Origin: Methylophaga marina
Lineage (GTDB): Bacteria; Pseudomonadota; Gammaproteobacteria; Nitrosococcales; Methylophagaceae
Direction of reading: 5' to 3'
Assembly: GCF_030296755.1 (NCBI RefSeq)
Contig: NZ_AP027741.1
Coordinates: forward strand, 1,426,001 to 1,490,000
DNA length: 64,000 bases
A program made the translations under genes and the position numbers. Below are positions 47,813-57,902 of this stretch, one piece after another (positions within the stretch are counted from its first letter, which is position 1; each line of letters opens with the position of its first letter). The notes under the pieces were generated by a model. The model was not told the DNA's origin and made no database searches. It saw only the letters and a list, made by a program, of their open reading frames with translations.

Positions 47813-48562
47813 TCACAGTTTGGGTATGTCTGATAACTGAATAACAGAGATTCTGTCTATATTGCTGGCGCTGTCTTTGTCTGTTGTGGTGTTATAACCC
47901 CAGCCGGCCAGATAAAGCTGAATATCGTCCAGACGATCATCGGTAATCACATTAATCAGCGTGGGTAACCTATCTTCAATAAACAGGATCTTCAGGCTGG
48001 GGTTTTCCCCATGAAGATCATTTAGAATCTGTTGTTTGCTCATATTTCTATCCAGACCATAAACCTGTTCAATGGGCAGAGCAATCTGATTAGCTTTGAG
48101 TATATGATCAACAAAACGCTCTTGTTTGGTGGTGATAATCACCAAGCTATCTGTTGGAATGCGGCGAAGCTTTTCTGCAATGCCATCAAATAATGGATTC
48201 ATGGCAATCCAGCTATCAAAATCATCTCGAATCCACTCATCTCGAGTAGAACCAAAAATGTCTTTTAGTTCATCGACGAACATATCATCACGAATCATCA
48301 GCGCTTCCATTTGATGATGAAAAGCCGACATGAGGGTGTCAGGAGACATGCCTTCGTACAGCAGCCGCATGATAAGCACAGCCTCATACCCTGTTTCCAT
48401 CACTGGACGAACCTGACGAAACTTTTCTATCAAACCCTCAGGTATGGCCTTGGGCATATCAGTCCACAGCTTTAAGGCGACTTTCCAGCCAGCCATACCT
48501 GTTTCAATCGCGCTGTCGCAGATGACACCGTCAAAATCGAGTGCGTAGAGTTTATTTGTCAT
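47813..48562 (-). CDS. HAD-superfamily hydrolase
   Basis: The 249-residue protein has HAD motif I ALDFDGVICDS (nucleophile Asp), motif II in LVIITTKQERF, a Lys in NMSKQQIL and motif IV in LFIEDRLPTL; a helical cap lies between. A phosphatase, probably of small phosphorylated metabolites. The start at 48562 gives MTNKLYALDFDG and overlaps the upstream lipoprotein gene by 11 bp. It is the last gene of the long minus-strand train and converges with the Sel1 gene (11 bp gap). Confidence 0.85.
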   Translation of the reverse strand: MTNKLYALDFDGVICDSAIETGMAGWKVALKLWTDMPKAIPEGLIEKFRQVRPVMETGYEAVLIMRLLYEGMSPDTLMSAFHHQMEALMIRDDMFVDELKDIFGSTRDEWIRDDFDSWIAMNPLFDGIAEKLRRIPTDSLVIITTKQERFVDHILKANQIALPIEQVYGLDRNMSKQQILNDLHGENPSLKILFIEDRLPTLINVITDDRLDDIQLYLAGWGYNTTTDKDSASNIDRISVIQLSDIPKL

Positions 48563-48743
48563 TGCTTGGGAATATGCAGAAACGAGTAAAATCGGCTGCC
48601 TCATTCGCAGTCCAGTCGCCTTTAGCTTTGTCTTTCATCATTTGGCACCAGTCTTCACTTCCCACTTCAGGGTTGCAGGCCGTGATGAGTAAAAATGAAC
48701 CCAGCAGAGCAGCAGAATATATTAGGGTCTTTAGTAATTGCAT
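48552..48743 (-). CDS. Small DUF3012-like lipoprotein
   Basis: The 63-residue protein has a lipoprotein signal ending LLITAC. The mature part carries the pattern NPEVGSEDWCQMMKDKAKGD then WTANEAADFTRFC, which matches the DUF3012 family as I remember it. There are two conserved cysteines that may pair. The function is unknown. It sits between pyrC' and the HAD gene with 15 bp and -11 bp spacing. Confidence 0.8.
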   Translation of the reverse strand: MQLLKTLIYSAALLGSFLLITACNPEVGSEDWCQMMKDKAKGDWTANEAADFTRFCIFPSNDK

Positions 48744-48758
48744 ATCGTTTCCTTAAAC

Positions 48759-50036
48759 TTAATCTCGTTCATGAACTAAGCGGCCATGGAATAATGTATG
48801 GCTGACCTGATGGTTAAACAACCAGCCTTCAAAGGGACTGTTTTTGCCAGCACTGACGAAGTTCAGTGGTCGGCACTCATATTCCGAATCAGGATCTATC
48901 AGACAAATATCAGCCACTGCACCCACTTTGATCTGGCCTGAGTCGATGCCCAGAATATCTGCCGGGTTACAGGTTAAAGCGGCCAGCGCGGTGTGCAAAT
49001 TGACCTCGTCATCTTCTACCAGTTTCATTGTTAATGGTAATAAGGTTTCAAGACCAGAAATACCGGGTTTGGTTTCAGCAAAAGGACCGAGTTTATCGTC
49101 GATATCAAGTGGCTGATGATGTGATGAGATTGCTGAAATAACGCCATCGCGAACACCTTGTTGTAACTGCTCGCGATCACGGATACTACGAAAAGGCGGT
49201 AGGACATGGCTTAACGCATCATAGTTACCTAAATCATGCTCAGATAAATGTAGGTGATGGGCACTGACATCCGCGGTCACCGGTAAGCCACGATTTTGTG
49301 CTTCCCGAATCAATTTGACCGCTTTACCCGTCGATAAATTATGGAAGTGAGCGCGTACTCCGGTTTGTTCAATCAGGATGAGATCACGACTTAGGGCAAC
49401 CGTTTCAGCACTTTCGGCAATGCCGCCTAATCCAAGCCTGGAACTCACTGCGCCTTCATGTACACATCCCTGACTTTGCAGCCAAGGATCTGAAGCCGTA
49501 ATAAAGACGGTCATATCTAAGGTGGCAGCATAAGCCATGGCTCTTTGTAAGATGACGCTATTTTTTATCGGTGATAGGCCATTACTGATGCCAACACAGC
49601 CAGCCGCTTTTAGTCTGGCCATTTCGGCAAGTAATTCATTCCCCAGGTTTTGCGTCATGGCACCCATTGTCAGAACCATGCTGCGGCCAGACTTTTTCGC
49701 CCGATCCTCAATGAGTTCGACTACGGTCGGGTTATCAATAACAGGTGCGGTATCAGGTGGTACACAGATAGTCGTCACGCCACCAGCGGCGGCGGCCTTG
49801 GTCTCTGTCAGGATTGTCGCTGTATGTTCCTGACCTGGCTCACGCACTCGGACACTCAGATCAACCAGGCCGGGGCTAACGATTAAACCTGTTGCATCAA
49901 TTGTTTTATCAGCTTCAAAACCTTCTGGTTGTTCACCAATAGCAACAATCTTTCCGTGACTTATGTAGAGATCTTGTCGCGCATCAAACTGACTGGCTGG
50001 ATCAATGACACGCCCATTTTTTATACGAATTTTCAT
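48759..50036 (-). CDS. pyrC': PyrC', inactive dihydroorotase-like subunit of aspartate transcarbamoylase
   Basis: The 425-residue protein has the amidohydrolase fold of dihydroorotase, but the metal-binding D-x-H-x-H motif reads D59-L-S-V-R63, so both histidines are lost; the later conserved TDHAPH-like segment reads SSHHQPLD. It should not hydrolyse dihydroorotate. In pseudomonads such non-catalytic PyrC' proteins form a dodecamer with PyrB and are needed for its assembly. It overlaps pyrB by 4 bp (ATGA). A true dihydroorotase must be encoded elsewhere. Confidence 0.92.
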   Translation of the reverse strand: MKIRIKNGRVIDPASQFDARQDLYISHGKIVAIGEQPEGFEADKTIDATGLIVSPGLVDLSVRVREPGQEHTATILTETKAAAAGGVTTICVPPDTAPVIDNPTVVELIEDRAKKSGRSMVLTMGAMTQNLGNELLAEMARLKAAGCVGISNGLSPIKNSVILQRAMAYAATLDMTVFITASDPWLQSQGCVHEGAVSSRLGLGGIAESAETVALSRDLILIEQTGVRAHFHNLSTGKAVKLIREAQNRGLPVTADVSAHHLHLSEHDLGNYDALSHVLPPFRSIRDREQLQQGVRDGVISAISSHHQPLDIDDKLGPFAETKPGISGLETLLPLTMKLVEDDEVNLHTALAALTCNPADILGIDSGQIKVGAVADICLIDPDSEYECRPLNFVSAGKNSPFEGWLFNHQVSHTLFHGRLVHERD

Positions 50037-51006
50037 GCTGGCAGCTCATTTTGTTCTGATTGTGCACCCATCGCCATAGACATAACGGCCATCCTGACGG
50101 CAATACCGTGAGTCACTTGTTCTAGTATGACCGATTGCGGCCCATCAGCTACGGAGGAAGCAATTTCAACTCCGCGATTGATAGGCCCAGGGTGCATCAC
50201 AATGGCATCAGGTTTAGCGAGTTTGAGCTTATCGTCAGTCAGCCCAAAACAGTGGAAATACTCTCTGGCACTGGGAATGAGTGCACCTTGCATGCGCTCA
50301 AGCTGTAGACGCAACATGATAATGACATCAACGCCTTCTAAACCGGCCTCCATGTCATGATAGACATGGACACCCAAGGTCTGGCAATCAGCAGGCAGTA
50401 AGGTTTTGGGTCCAATTACCCGAATCTCGCCAACACCTAATGTCGCTAACGCTTGAATTTGTGAGCGAGCCACCCTTGAATGCAATATGTCCCCAACGAT
50501 AGCTACCCGCAGATCTGGGAAGCTTTTTTGTGGCGACGAATGGTAAACATATCAAGCATGGCCTGTGTGGGATGGGCATGACAACCATCACCGGCATTGA
50601 TGACGCTGACATGAGGTGACACATGCTGTGCAATAAATTCAGCCGCGCCACTTTGGTTGTGTCTGACCACAAACATATCAGTGTGCATCGACTCAAGGTT
50701 ATGCAGCGTATCCAGCAAACTCTCACCTTTCGACGTTGCAGAGGTGCTGATATTGAAGTTCATGACATCCGCTGACAGGCGTTTGGCCGCGAGCTCAAAG
50801 GTTGAGCGAGTACGAGTACTGTTTTCAAAGAACAGGTTAACGATGGTTTTACCACGCAGAATAGGGACTTTCTTTACCTGACGATTAGTAATGCCTGAAA
50901 ACTGCTCTGCACGGTCCATAATTTCCGTCAGTAATGGCTTTTTCAGCCCTTCAATCGTGAGAAAATGGCGAAGTTGACCGCTTTCCGTCAATTGGTTGTT
51001 ATTCAT
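50033..51006 (-). CDS. pyrB: Aspartate carbamoyltransferase catalytic subunit, with an apparent one-base deletion
   Basis: PyrB makes carbamoyl-aspartate, the first committed step of pyrimidine synthesis. The N-terminal half contains the carbamoyl-phosphate motif [19 protein letters not shown] and HPTQAMLD. The C-terminal half has [23 protein letters not shown] and [11 protein letters not shown]. The halves are joined by one extra A in the coding-strand A6 run at 50524-50529, giving [17 protein letters not shown] and 324 residues. It overlaps both pyrR and pyrC' by 4 bp. Confidence 0.94.
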
Positions 51007-51527
51007 TCGGCCTTGCCTTTATTTCGATACTCCAACTGTAATCCTGCATTGTTGGTCAGCTTAATATGTTGTCCTTTGGCGACTTCTACCATTTTGCCAA
51101 TGATATCGGCTTGTATGGGGAGTTCACGTCCATTTCGATCAACTAATACCACCAGCGTGACACTGGCTGGACGCCCATAGTCAAAAATTTCATTCAGCGC
51201 TGCACGAGTTGTTCGTCCACTGTGCAGTACATCATCCACCAAAATCAGATGACGACCATCGACACTGAAAGGTAGATCAGACGGGGTCACTTGAGGATGC
51301 ATACCTATGCGGGTGAAATCATCCCGGTAATAAGCAATATTGAGTGTGCCTAGTGGGGCATCAAAAAAATCATCACCCAAAATATCCTGTAAGGCTTTGG
51401 CTACCCAAACCCCTCCAGTATGGATACCGACGAGTAAGGGTTGCTTATCAGCGAGTTTCTCGCGAATATCTGCAGCCATATCATTGAGCAGATTCTGAAC
51501 TTGAGTTTGAGTCAGTGCGATGGTCAT
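51003..51527 (-). CDS. pyrR: PyrR, pyrimidine operon regulator / uracil phosphoribosyltransferase-like
   Basis: A 174-residue type I phosphoribosyltransferase-fold protein. The PRPP loop [20 protein letters not shown] and the [13 protein letters not shown] segment match PyrR. In Bacillus it binds pyr leader RNA; in gammaproteobacteria its RNA target is less clear. The ATG at 51527 forms an ATGA overlap with ruvX like the other junctions here, and gives the family length; the upstream in-frame ATG at 51542 is an alternative. Confidence 0.92.
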   Translation of the reverse strand: MTIALTQTQVQNLLNDMAADIREKLADKQPLLVGIHTGGVWVAKALQDILGDDFFDAPLGTLNIAYYRDDFTRIGMHPQVTPSDLPFSVDGRHLILVDDVLHSGRTTRAALNEIFDYGRPASVTLVVLVDRNGRELPIQADIIGKMVEVAKGQHIKLTNNAGLQLEYRNKGKAE

Positions 51528-51943
51528 TGTTGGTTCAGCCATGATTGAAGTATGAGTTGTGCAGATAACTGATCGACGTCACTGCGTTGACGAGAGTCCA
51601 TTTTACTGCGGATTCCCATTTGGTCTAGTGCTTCGTATGTTGTCAGTCGTTCATCTTGCCATTCCACAGGGATATTAAAGCGACCATTGAGACGATTTCC
51701 AAACCGTTTCGCTGCTGCAGTCATTTCCTGTTCAGTGCCGTCCATATTCAGTGGAAGGCCGACGATAAGCAAATCGGGTTGCCATTCTTTTAGCAGTTTT
51801 TCAATGTGTGACCAGTCTGGAATACCATCACGAGCTTTAATCGCGGTCAATGGATTCGCAGTGGCGGTTAACTCCTGTCCCACAGCAATGCCGATGTTCT
51901 TCATGCCAAAATCAAAGCCCAGCAGGGTTCTGGCCACACTCAT
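51524..51943 (-). CDS. ruvX: RuvX/YqgF, putative pre-16S rRNA or Holliday-junction nuclease
   Basis: A 139-residue RNase H-fold protein. The first catalytic Asp is in [28 protein letters not shown], the Glu in [11 protein letters not shown] and the late Asp in [12 protein letters not shown] complete the YqgF signature. Family members are implicated in 5' maturation of 16S rRNA. The gene overlaps both yqgE and pyrR by 4 bp, a pairing seen in many gammaproteobacteria. Confidence 0.94.
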   Translation of the reverse strand: MSVARTLLGFDFGMKNIGIAVGQELTATANPLTAIKARDGIPDWSHIEKLLKEWQPDLLIVGLPLNMDGTEQEMTAAAKRFGNRLNGRFNIPVEWQDERLTTYEALDQMGIRSKMDSRQRSDVDQLSAQLILQSWLNQQ

Positions 51944-52500
51944 GAGTGACCTGCGATGTTAGACATCAGATTCATATCAACACCAATCGATTTGGCTGCC
52001 GCATGCCAGCGTTGATCTGCGGGCGTATCAAATAATAAGGTATGGCTGGCAGGAACGGTGAGCCAGCTGTTTTCCATTATTTCTTCTTCTAACTGACCCT
52101 CTGACCAGCCGGAATAGCCTAAGGTCACCAACGCATTGCTAGGTCCCTCATCGGTGCCAAGGGCTTCAAGAATATCAGTAGAGGTCGTTAAGATAATATC
52201 GTCAGTCAGCTGCAAACTTGATTTCCAGGGAGATTGGGCTTGATCGTGAATGACCATGCCTTGACCTTTTTGCACAGGTCCACCAAATAACACGGGCGTA
52301 TTTTTAATGCTTTCAGAAGGATTTTCAATATGCAGATGAGATAGGAGCTCTTCTAACATGACACGAGTAGGTCGGTTGATAATCAGACCCATCGCGCCAT
52401 TTTTATCATGTTCGCAAATGTAAATGACCGAACGGTAAAAAAATGAGTCGGCCAAGTTAGGCATGGCGATCAGAAAATGATTTTGTAATGAAGACTCCAT
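51940..52500 (-). CDS. yqgE: YqgE/AlgH-family protein (UPF0301)
   Basis: A 186-residue cytoplasmic protein with conserved NHFLIAMPNLADSFFYRSV, YICEHDKNGAMGLIINRP, PVLFGGPVQ and LGYSGWSEGQLEEEI. The biochemical function is unknown; in Pseudomonas the AlgH name comes from an effect on alginate production. The frame is open to 52527, but the family start MESSLQNHFLIAMP at 52500 with AGGAG upstream is preferred. Confidence 0.93.
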   Translation of the reverse strand: MESSLQNHFLIAMPNLADSFFYRSVIYICEHDKNGAMGLIINRPTRVMLEELLSHLHIENPSESIKNTPVLFGGPVQKGQGMVIHDQAQSPWKSSLQLTDDIILTTSTDILEALGTDEGPSNALVTLGYSGWSEGQLEEEIMENSWLTVPASHTLLFDTPADQRWHAAAKSIGVDMNLMSNIAGHS

Positions 52501-52507
52501 AGCACTC

Positions 52508-53890
52508 CTAAAAGAAGGTAAAGCCAACCTGGAATAAACGTTCGACCTCTTTTATGTAGCGTTTATTCACTAAAAATAAAATAACGTGGTCTTCGGATTC
52601 AATCAGTGTGTCGTCTTTAGCAATAATCACTTCTTCACCCCGAACAATCGCTCCGATGGTGGTACCCGGTGGTAAGTCGATTTCATCAATGCGTCGACCA
52701 ACCACAACAGAAGAACTGCTATCACCATGCGCAATAGCTTCCAGTGCTTCGGCAGCACCGCGACGTAAAGAGTGAACAGCGACAATATCACCACGCCGAA
52801 TGTGGGCCAAAAGACTGCCGATGGTGGCCTGCTGTGGCGATAAAGCAATGTCTATGCTGCCGCTTTCTACCAAATCAACATAAGCCGCGCGATTAATCAG
52901 CGATAAAACCTTACTGGCGCCGAGTCGTTTTGCCAGCATAGCGGAAAGAATATTTGCCTCATCGTCATTGGTTAACGCACAGAATAGGTCGACTTTATCG
53001 ATCTCTTCTTCCAGCAATAGTTCTTCGTTAGCAACATCACCTAACAGCACAATACTGTTACTCAGCTCTTCAGAGAGAAACTCTGCACGATCCGGGTTAG
53101 CCTCGATCAATTTGATTTGATAATCATTTTCTAAGGCCTTAGCCAGGCGAGCACCGATGTTACCTCCACCTGCCAGCATAATACGTTTGTAAGGTTTTTC
53201 CAGACGACGCAATTCACCCATGACTGCACGAATATCTTTAGTTGCAGCAATAAAAAAGACTTCATCGTCTGCCTGAATCGTTGTATCGCCTGTCGGTGTG
53301 ATGGGGTGACCATCACGGAAGATAGCAGCAACCCGGGTTTCAGTTTTGGGAATATGTTTGCGTAAGTCTCGTAGAGGGTGTCCAACTAAAAGGCCACCGT
53401 GAAATGCTTTTACGGCCACAAGCTGTACTTTGCCTTCAGCAAAATCCAAGACCTGCAACGCATTCGGGTGGCTGATAAGCCGCTGAATATATTCCGTCAC
53501 AATTTGTTCCGGGCTGATCAGCATGTCTATGGCAATGGCTTGTGGGTTTTCTTTATCAAATAACTGCGGCGTGGAGAGGTAACCGGTGGAGCGAATCCTA
53601 GCAATCTTTGTTGGCGTATTGTAGAGCGTGTGACAAATCTGACAGGCCACCATATTGGTCTCATCACTATTAGTCACCGCCAGAATCAAGTCTGCATCTT
53701 CAGCGCCAGCACGAGCCAGAACATCGGGGTGTGAGGCTTGCCCTTGTATGGTACGGATATCGTAATGGTCCTGCAGCTTGAGCAAGTTGGTGCTGTCTGT
53801 GTCGACAAGCGTCACATCATCATCTTCTCGCGCTAGCGTTGCCGCAACAGAGGCGCCGACTTGTCCGGCTCCGAGGATCAGAATCTTCAT
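52508..53890 (-). CDS. trkA: TrkA, NAD-binding regulatory subunit of Trk potassium uptake
   Basis: A 460-residue protein of two tandem RCK modules. Each has a nucleotide-binding Rossmann motif: [15 protein letters not shown] at residue 4 onward and [18 protein letters not shown] in the middle; each is followed by a TrkA-C domain. It gates the TrkH/G potassium channel, whose gene is not in the window. It lies 9 bp after the ntrX-like gene and 7 bp before yqgE. Confidence 0.95.
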   Translation of the reverse strand: MKILILGAGQVGASVAATLAREDDDVTLVDTDSTNLLKLQDHYDIRTIQGQASHPDVLARAGAEDADLILAVTNSDETNMVACQICHTLYNTPTKIARIRSTGYLSTPQLFDKENPQAIAIDMLISPEQIVTEYIQRLISHPNALQVLDFAEGKVQLVAVKAFHGGLLVGHPLRDLRKHIPKTETRVAAIFRDGHPITPTGDTTIQADDEVFFIAATKDIRAVMGELRRLEKPYKRIMLAGGGNIGARLAKALENDYQIKLIEANPDRAEFLSEELSNSIVLLGDVANEELLLEEEIDKVDLFCALTNDDEANILSAMLAKRLGASKVLSLINRAAYVDLVESGSIDIALSPQQATIGSLLAHIRRGDIVAVHSLRRGAAEALEAIAHGDSSSSVVVGRRIDEIDLPPGTTIGAIVRGEEVIIAKDDTLIESEDHVILFLVNKRYIKEVERLFQVGFTFF

Positions 53891-53899
53891 GGTCGGTTC

Positions 53900-55174
53900 C
53901 TAAATCTGTTTGGTATCAATACCGAGAGAGCGAAGCTTTCGATAAAGATGGGTTCTTTCCATACCCGCCAATTTGGCGGCTTTACCGACATTACCATCGG
54001 TTTCCTGTAATTTTTGCAGCAAGTAAATACGTTCAAACTGTTCTCTGGCCTCGCGAAGTGGCAAGTCAAAATTGATAGTTTCATCGCCGTTTTCAATGGC
54101 TTCTGCTTCCGAGGCAAGTGCCATGTCGACATCGGCGACATCAATATCTTCACCATTGCCCAAGACAAGCAAGCGTTGAATCACATTTTTGAGTTCAAGA
54201 ACGTTCCCTGACCAGTCGTGATTTCTAAGGCGGTTTTGCGCTGCCACGGTAAAACGTCGATATGGCAGGCCAGATCGTGTTGTCTGTGTATCCACAAAAT
54301 GGTGTACCAACTCAGGGATATCTTCAATATGATCACGTAAAGGTGGAACTACCAATGTGATGCTGTTGAGCTGATACAGGAGACTTTCCAGAAAATCACC
54401 ATTATCAACCGCTTTCTGCAAGGAATATTGTGTTGCACAGATGAGTTGACAGTGTTCAAGTTTATTACTTTCAAGAAGGTGTAATAATAGTGCCTGTGCT
54501 TCATCACTCAACAATGCCAAATCATTGATAAACAGACAGTTGTTTTTAGCCAGCGTGACAGCCTTGAGACTATCTAAAGGAAAACTTTCAGGGCTGACTT
54601 CAATAAACTTACCCCCTGCGTATTGTCCCAGGCTGTGTAGGTAATGAGAGAAACAATGTTTACCTGTGCCTGGTTCGCCCACCAGAAGAATAGGCATTTC
54701 ATGTTTAGCAACCCGTTCAACCTGTTCTCGTAATAGTTTGATTTGATGGCTTTTGCCAACCGGTGCTTGTGCTAATTCCCGTTGAATAATCGCTTGTTTT
54801 TCTCGATTTTCCAGTGCCTGTTCGACGCCTCGAAGTAACTTAGCGGTAGATAGCGGTTTCTCGATAAAATCACTTGCGCCTAAACGGGTTGCCTCCACAG
54901 CTGTTTCGATGGTGCCATGACCTGACATCATCACAATCGTGACACTTTTATTTTGTTGTTTGAACTCTTTCAGCAAACTGATGCCATCAATATCTGGCAT
55001 CCAGATATCCAGCAGGATTAGGTCTGGTTGTTCTTCACTAAAGACTTGCTGTGCTTCTTGCCCATCAGCGGCTATTCTGACGTGATAGTTTTCGTCTTCC
55101 AGAATGTCTTTGATGAGCTCGCGGATATCCGGTTCATCATCTACAACAAGAATCAGTGGTTTATCGTTACTCAC
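53900..55174 (-). CDS. ntrX: NtrX-like response regulator with degenerate AAA+ domain
   Basis: The 424-residue regulator has an N-terminal receiver with Asp56 in LILLDIWMPDIDG and Lys106 in IEKP, a central AAA+ domain and a C-terminal Fis-type helix-turn-helix (about 393-420: GNVGKAAKLAGMERTHLYRKL). The receiver and HTH look intact. The AAA+ part keeps a Walker A (GEPGTGKH, 166-173) but the GAFTGA loop and its flanks are missing, Walker B reads LFIND instead of the usual DE pair, and the sensor II GNVREL reads GNVLEL. Activation of sigma-54 polymerase is therefore unlikely. It overlaps the partner kinase gene by 4 bp. Confidence 0.88.
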   Translation of the reverse strand: MSNDKPLILVVDDEPDIRELIKDILEDENYHVRIAADGQEAQQVFSEEQPDLILLDIWMPDIDGISLLKEFKQQNKSVTIVMMSGHGTIETAVEATRLGASDFIEKPLSTAKLLRGVEQALENREKQAIIQRELAQAPVGKSHQIKLLREQVERVAKHEMPILLVGEPGTGKHCFSHYLHSLGQYAGGKFIEVSPESFPLDSLKAVTLAKNNCLFINDLALLSDEAQALLLHLLESNKLEHCQLICATQYSLQKAVDNGDFLESLLYQLNSITLVVPPLRDHIEDIPELVHHFVDTQTTRSGLPYRRFTVAAQNRLRNHDWSGNVLELKNVIQRLLVLGNGEDIDVADVDMALASEAEAIENGDETINFDLPLREAREQFERIYLLQKLQETDGNVGKAAKLAGMERTHLYRKLRSLGIDTKQI

Positions 55175-57351
55175 GACGGTGACTCCTCCAATGGCAATCT
55201 TATAATTATACTCGTTCCCTCTGGGTCCAGATTTTCTGCCCAGACATCACCACCATGTTCTTCAATCATTTTTTTAACGATGGCTAAACCCAGGCCCGTA
55301 CCTTTATGTTTAGTTGTGGCGTAAGGTTCAAATAATTTATCAATGATAGAAACAGGAATGCCTGGACCGTAATCCCGAACAGAAATTTCAAGCCAACGGC
55401 GTTGTTGGTGAGTAAGTGGATGGTAACTGATAACGATATCAACGGGAAGTTGAGCATCTTCACAAGCCTCAATCGCATTTTTCAGTAGATTATGCATGAC
55501 CTGTCGGAAACGGTTGACATCAATTTCAACAGCGACATTTTCAGGGCTGTTCAAGAGGGTAAATTGGTGATTTGGATTGCTCTGATACATGGTCAGCACT
55601 TCCCGAATCAGCTGACCAATGTCATATGACTGGAGTTGAAGCGCAGGTGTTCGGGCATACTCTGAAAATTCATTCACCATCTCTTTCATTGCTTCGACTT
55701 GCTGAATAATGGTGTTGGTCAGTTTATCCACAGTTTCGAGCTGATTTTCCGGCACAATGGCATTGTATTTACGTTGTAGGCGTTCTGCAGAGAGCTGAAT
55801 CGGTGTTAATGGATTCTTGATTTCATGAGCCAGCCGGCGCGCGACTTCGCCCCAAGCCGCATTACGCTGGGCTTGTAGCAGAGTAGTGATGTCTTCAAAG
55901 ACAATCACCCAGCCACTGTTATTGGGTAACTCGGTACCATGACAAATCAATGTTTGGTTACCGTTTTGTTTTTGCAGTTCTACTTGTTGCTCCCAGGCGA
56001 TGCCTTTGACAGCACAACGTTCAATCATTTCACAGAAGGTTTTCATGTTTTTATTAATTTCTGCGAGCTTGGATAACGGGCTTTCCAGACGTTGCTGTAA
56101 CTTCACCCCTAGAATTTTACTGCTGGCGTTATTGGCGGTGTGTAGATAGAGGCGTTTATCCACAGTCACCACACCGCTGGATAAGCTACCTAGAACAGTG
56201 GTGAGGTAACTGGTTTGTTGTTCGAGTAAACGGTGACTTCGTTGTGAGGCGTTACGGGCATGGGTCAGACGTTGAGTCATCTGGTTAAATGAGCGTACCA
56301 GAAAGCCTATTTCGTCATGGCCTGAGGCGGTCAGTTGCATATTATAGTTACCAGATGCCACTGCTTGGGTGCCTTCAGCCAATTCTTGCAAAGGCTCGAC
56401 AATACGGCGGGATATCCAGATAGCAAACCAGATTGATACCAGAATGGTTAAAAATACGATTAAGCTTAACGTGAGGGTGAAGACACTGATTAATGGTTTT
56501 CTCAGGTAGCTTAATTCTTTGTAATCCGCATAAGCATCTTGCACGGTTTTTCCCAAATCACTGAGATGATCGTTGATGGGAAACAGCACATTGAGAATCC
56601 GCTCTTCAGCCAAGACCGATTTTTGTGGAATCCTAACAGCAGCGCGTAATTGAAGTTTATCGTTCTCGGATGGATCCATGCCAATATAGTCTTCACCCTG
56701 AAGCAGCTGATGCATGATGGTATCGTTTGGTCTGTTTGGTACCATAATGGTTGGGCTTTCAATACTGGAAGCAATCGGTTGACCATCTCTGGCCCAGATG
56801 CTGAGCTCCAGTGCGCCACTTAACTGCGTTAAATCTCGTAGGCTATGTGATAGCTCATTATCGGGCAGTTCACTTAATACCCCGGCCATCATCCGAGTTT
56901 GGCGTAACAGGGTGCGCATCCGTATACCAAAAGCCGTTCGACTTAATTCAAGCGAGTCATTGAGCGCTTGCTCTACCTTGACATCAAACCAGCTGTTAAT
57001 GCCGCGATGCAGAAAGTGAATCGAGAAGCTATAAACAATCGATGTCGCGACTAAAATTAGCAGAACAAATAAGCTGACTAGCCTCACTGTCAGGCGTGAG
57101 CCTGCTTCATGCTTTTTAAAGTCACGATATAAACGATAGAGGCTACGTGCCAAAATGCCCACAAGCAATAATAAGCAAGCGACACCAATACCAAAGATAA
57201 CGAGAAATAGCTCATTAAGCCGTGAGCTGTCCTGAGTGGCTGCACTTAGCAGATAGGCAAGAACAAGCAATAAAAAAGCGAGTGAAAAGTAGGGAGCCGT
57301 ACCTGAGCTTAATCGCTTAATGAGGCTTATAGCCATACTGCTTGAACCCAT
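55171..57351 (-). CDS. ntrY: NtrY-like sensor histidine kinase
   Basis: The 726-residue kinase has two N-terminal membrane helices (about 20-38 and 48-68), a third at 91-113, a periplasmic domain and a fourth helix at about 289-312. HAMP (about 313-365), a PAS-like region, HisKA with His509 in HEIKNPLTPIQLSAERL, and an ATPase domain with YGPGIP and KGTGLGLAIVKK follow. NtrY-NtrX systems respond to nitrogen, redox or envelope cues; the signal here is unknown. An ATG at 57336 is an alternative start. It overlaps the DUF4390 gene by 25 bp. Confidence 0.9.
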   Translation of the reverse strand: MGSSSMAISLIKRLSSGTAPYFSLAFLLLVLAYLLSAATQDSSRLNELFLVIFGIGVACLLLLVGILARSLYRLYRDFKKHEAGSRLTVRLVSLFVLLILVATSIVYSFSIHFLHRGINSWFDVKVEQALNDSLELSRTAFGIRMRTLLRQTRMMAGVLSELPDNELSHSLRDLTQLSGALELSIWARDGQPIASSIESPTIMVPNRPNDTIMHQLLQGEDYIGMDPSENDKLQLRAAVRIPQKSVLAEERILNVLFPINDHLSDLGKTVQDAYADYKELSYLRKPLISVFTLTLSLIVFLTILVSIWFAIWISRRIVEPLQELAEGTQAVASGNYNMQLTASGHDEIGFLVRSFNQMTQRLTHARNASQRSHRLLEQQTSYLTTVLGSLSSGVVTVDKRLYLHTANNASSKILGVKLQQRLESPLSKLAEINKNMKTFCEMIERCAVKGIAWEQQVELQKQNGNQTLICHGTELPNNSGWVIVFEDITTLLQAQRNAAWGEVARRLAHEIKNPLTPIQLSAERLQRKYNAIVPENQLETVDKLTNTIIQQVEAMKEMVNEFSEYARTPALQLQSYDIGQLIREVLTMYQSNPNHQFTLLNSPENVAVEIDVNRFRQVMHNLLKNAIEACEDAQLPVDIVISYHPLTHQQRRWLEISVRDYGPGIPVSIIDKLFEPYATTKHKGTGLGLAIVKKMIEEHGGDVWAENLDPEGTSIIIRLPLEESPS

Positions 57352-57902
57352 GGACTAGTTAATTGCCATTTGTCTGAGATCAATGCGCCTGGACGCATGG
57401 GGGTGGGTAAGGCATTGAGATCTAAGCCGCTACGTATTTCGAGCACAAGATTATCTGGCTCTTGTGTAAATTCTGGTGGTAGCGATAAGGCATTAATATC
57501 ACCTAGCGCTTTTAAGGCACCACTCAAGCTAGGGAAGTTTTGCTGCTCATGGGTGTCGAGAGACTCCACAATATATTGTTCAGACAGAGCATGATAGCGC
57601 AGCTCGTAAGTCATCGTGCTTTCCCATAGCGTTGTTTCCCACTGCCAGAAACTCCCTAGCAAAGGGAATGCATCTATTAGCCGGAATTCCTGTAAGAAAG
57701 TAATGGGTACACCGTTTTGCAGTGCTTCAATCACTCGTGGTGTCAGTGGGTAACTGATTTGAGCGGTGAGTACATAGGCATTACCAATGGGATGAACTAC
57801 AGGGTTGTTAACGCTAAAAACAGAGGCTGTGGCGGATGTTTGAATAAACAACCATAAGAAGAGTGATAGGAAAAGGCGTTTACTTACGACGTAGGCAGGC
57901 AT
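57327..57902 (-). CDS. DUF4390 exported protein
   Basis: A 191-residue protein with a signal peptide (about 1-25: LFLSLFLWLFIQTSATA) and a beta-rich mature region with SYPLTPRVIEALQNGVPITF and DNLVLEIRSGLDLNALPTPMRP, which I recognise as DUF4390. These proteins sit between rsmB and ntrY in many beta- and gammaproteobacteria, which suggests a role with the NtrY sensor, but it is unproven. The start at 57902 overlaps rsmB by 23 bp; the open frame extends further into rsmB and is not used. Confidence 0.82.
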   Translation of the reverse strand: MPAYVVSKRLFLSLFLWLFIQTSATASVFSVNNPVVHPIGNAYVLTAQISYPLTPRVIEALQNGVPITFLQEFRLIDAFPLLGSFWQWETTLWESTMTYELRYHALSEQYIVESLDTHEQQNFPSLSGALKALGDINALSLPPEFTQEPDNLVLEIRSGLDLNALPTPMRPGALISDKWQLTSPWVQAVWL

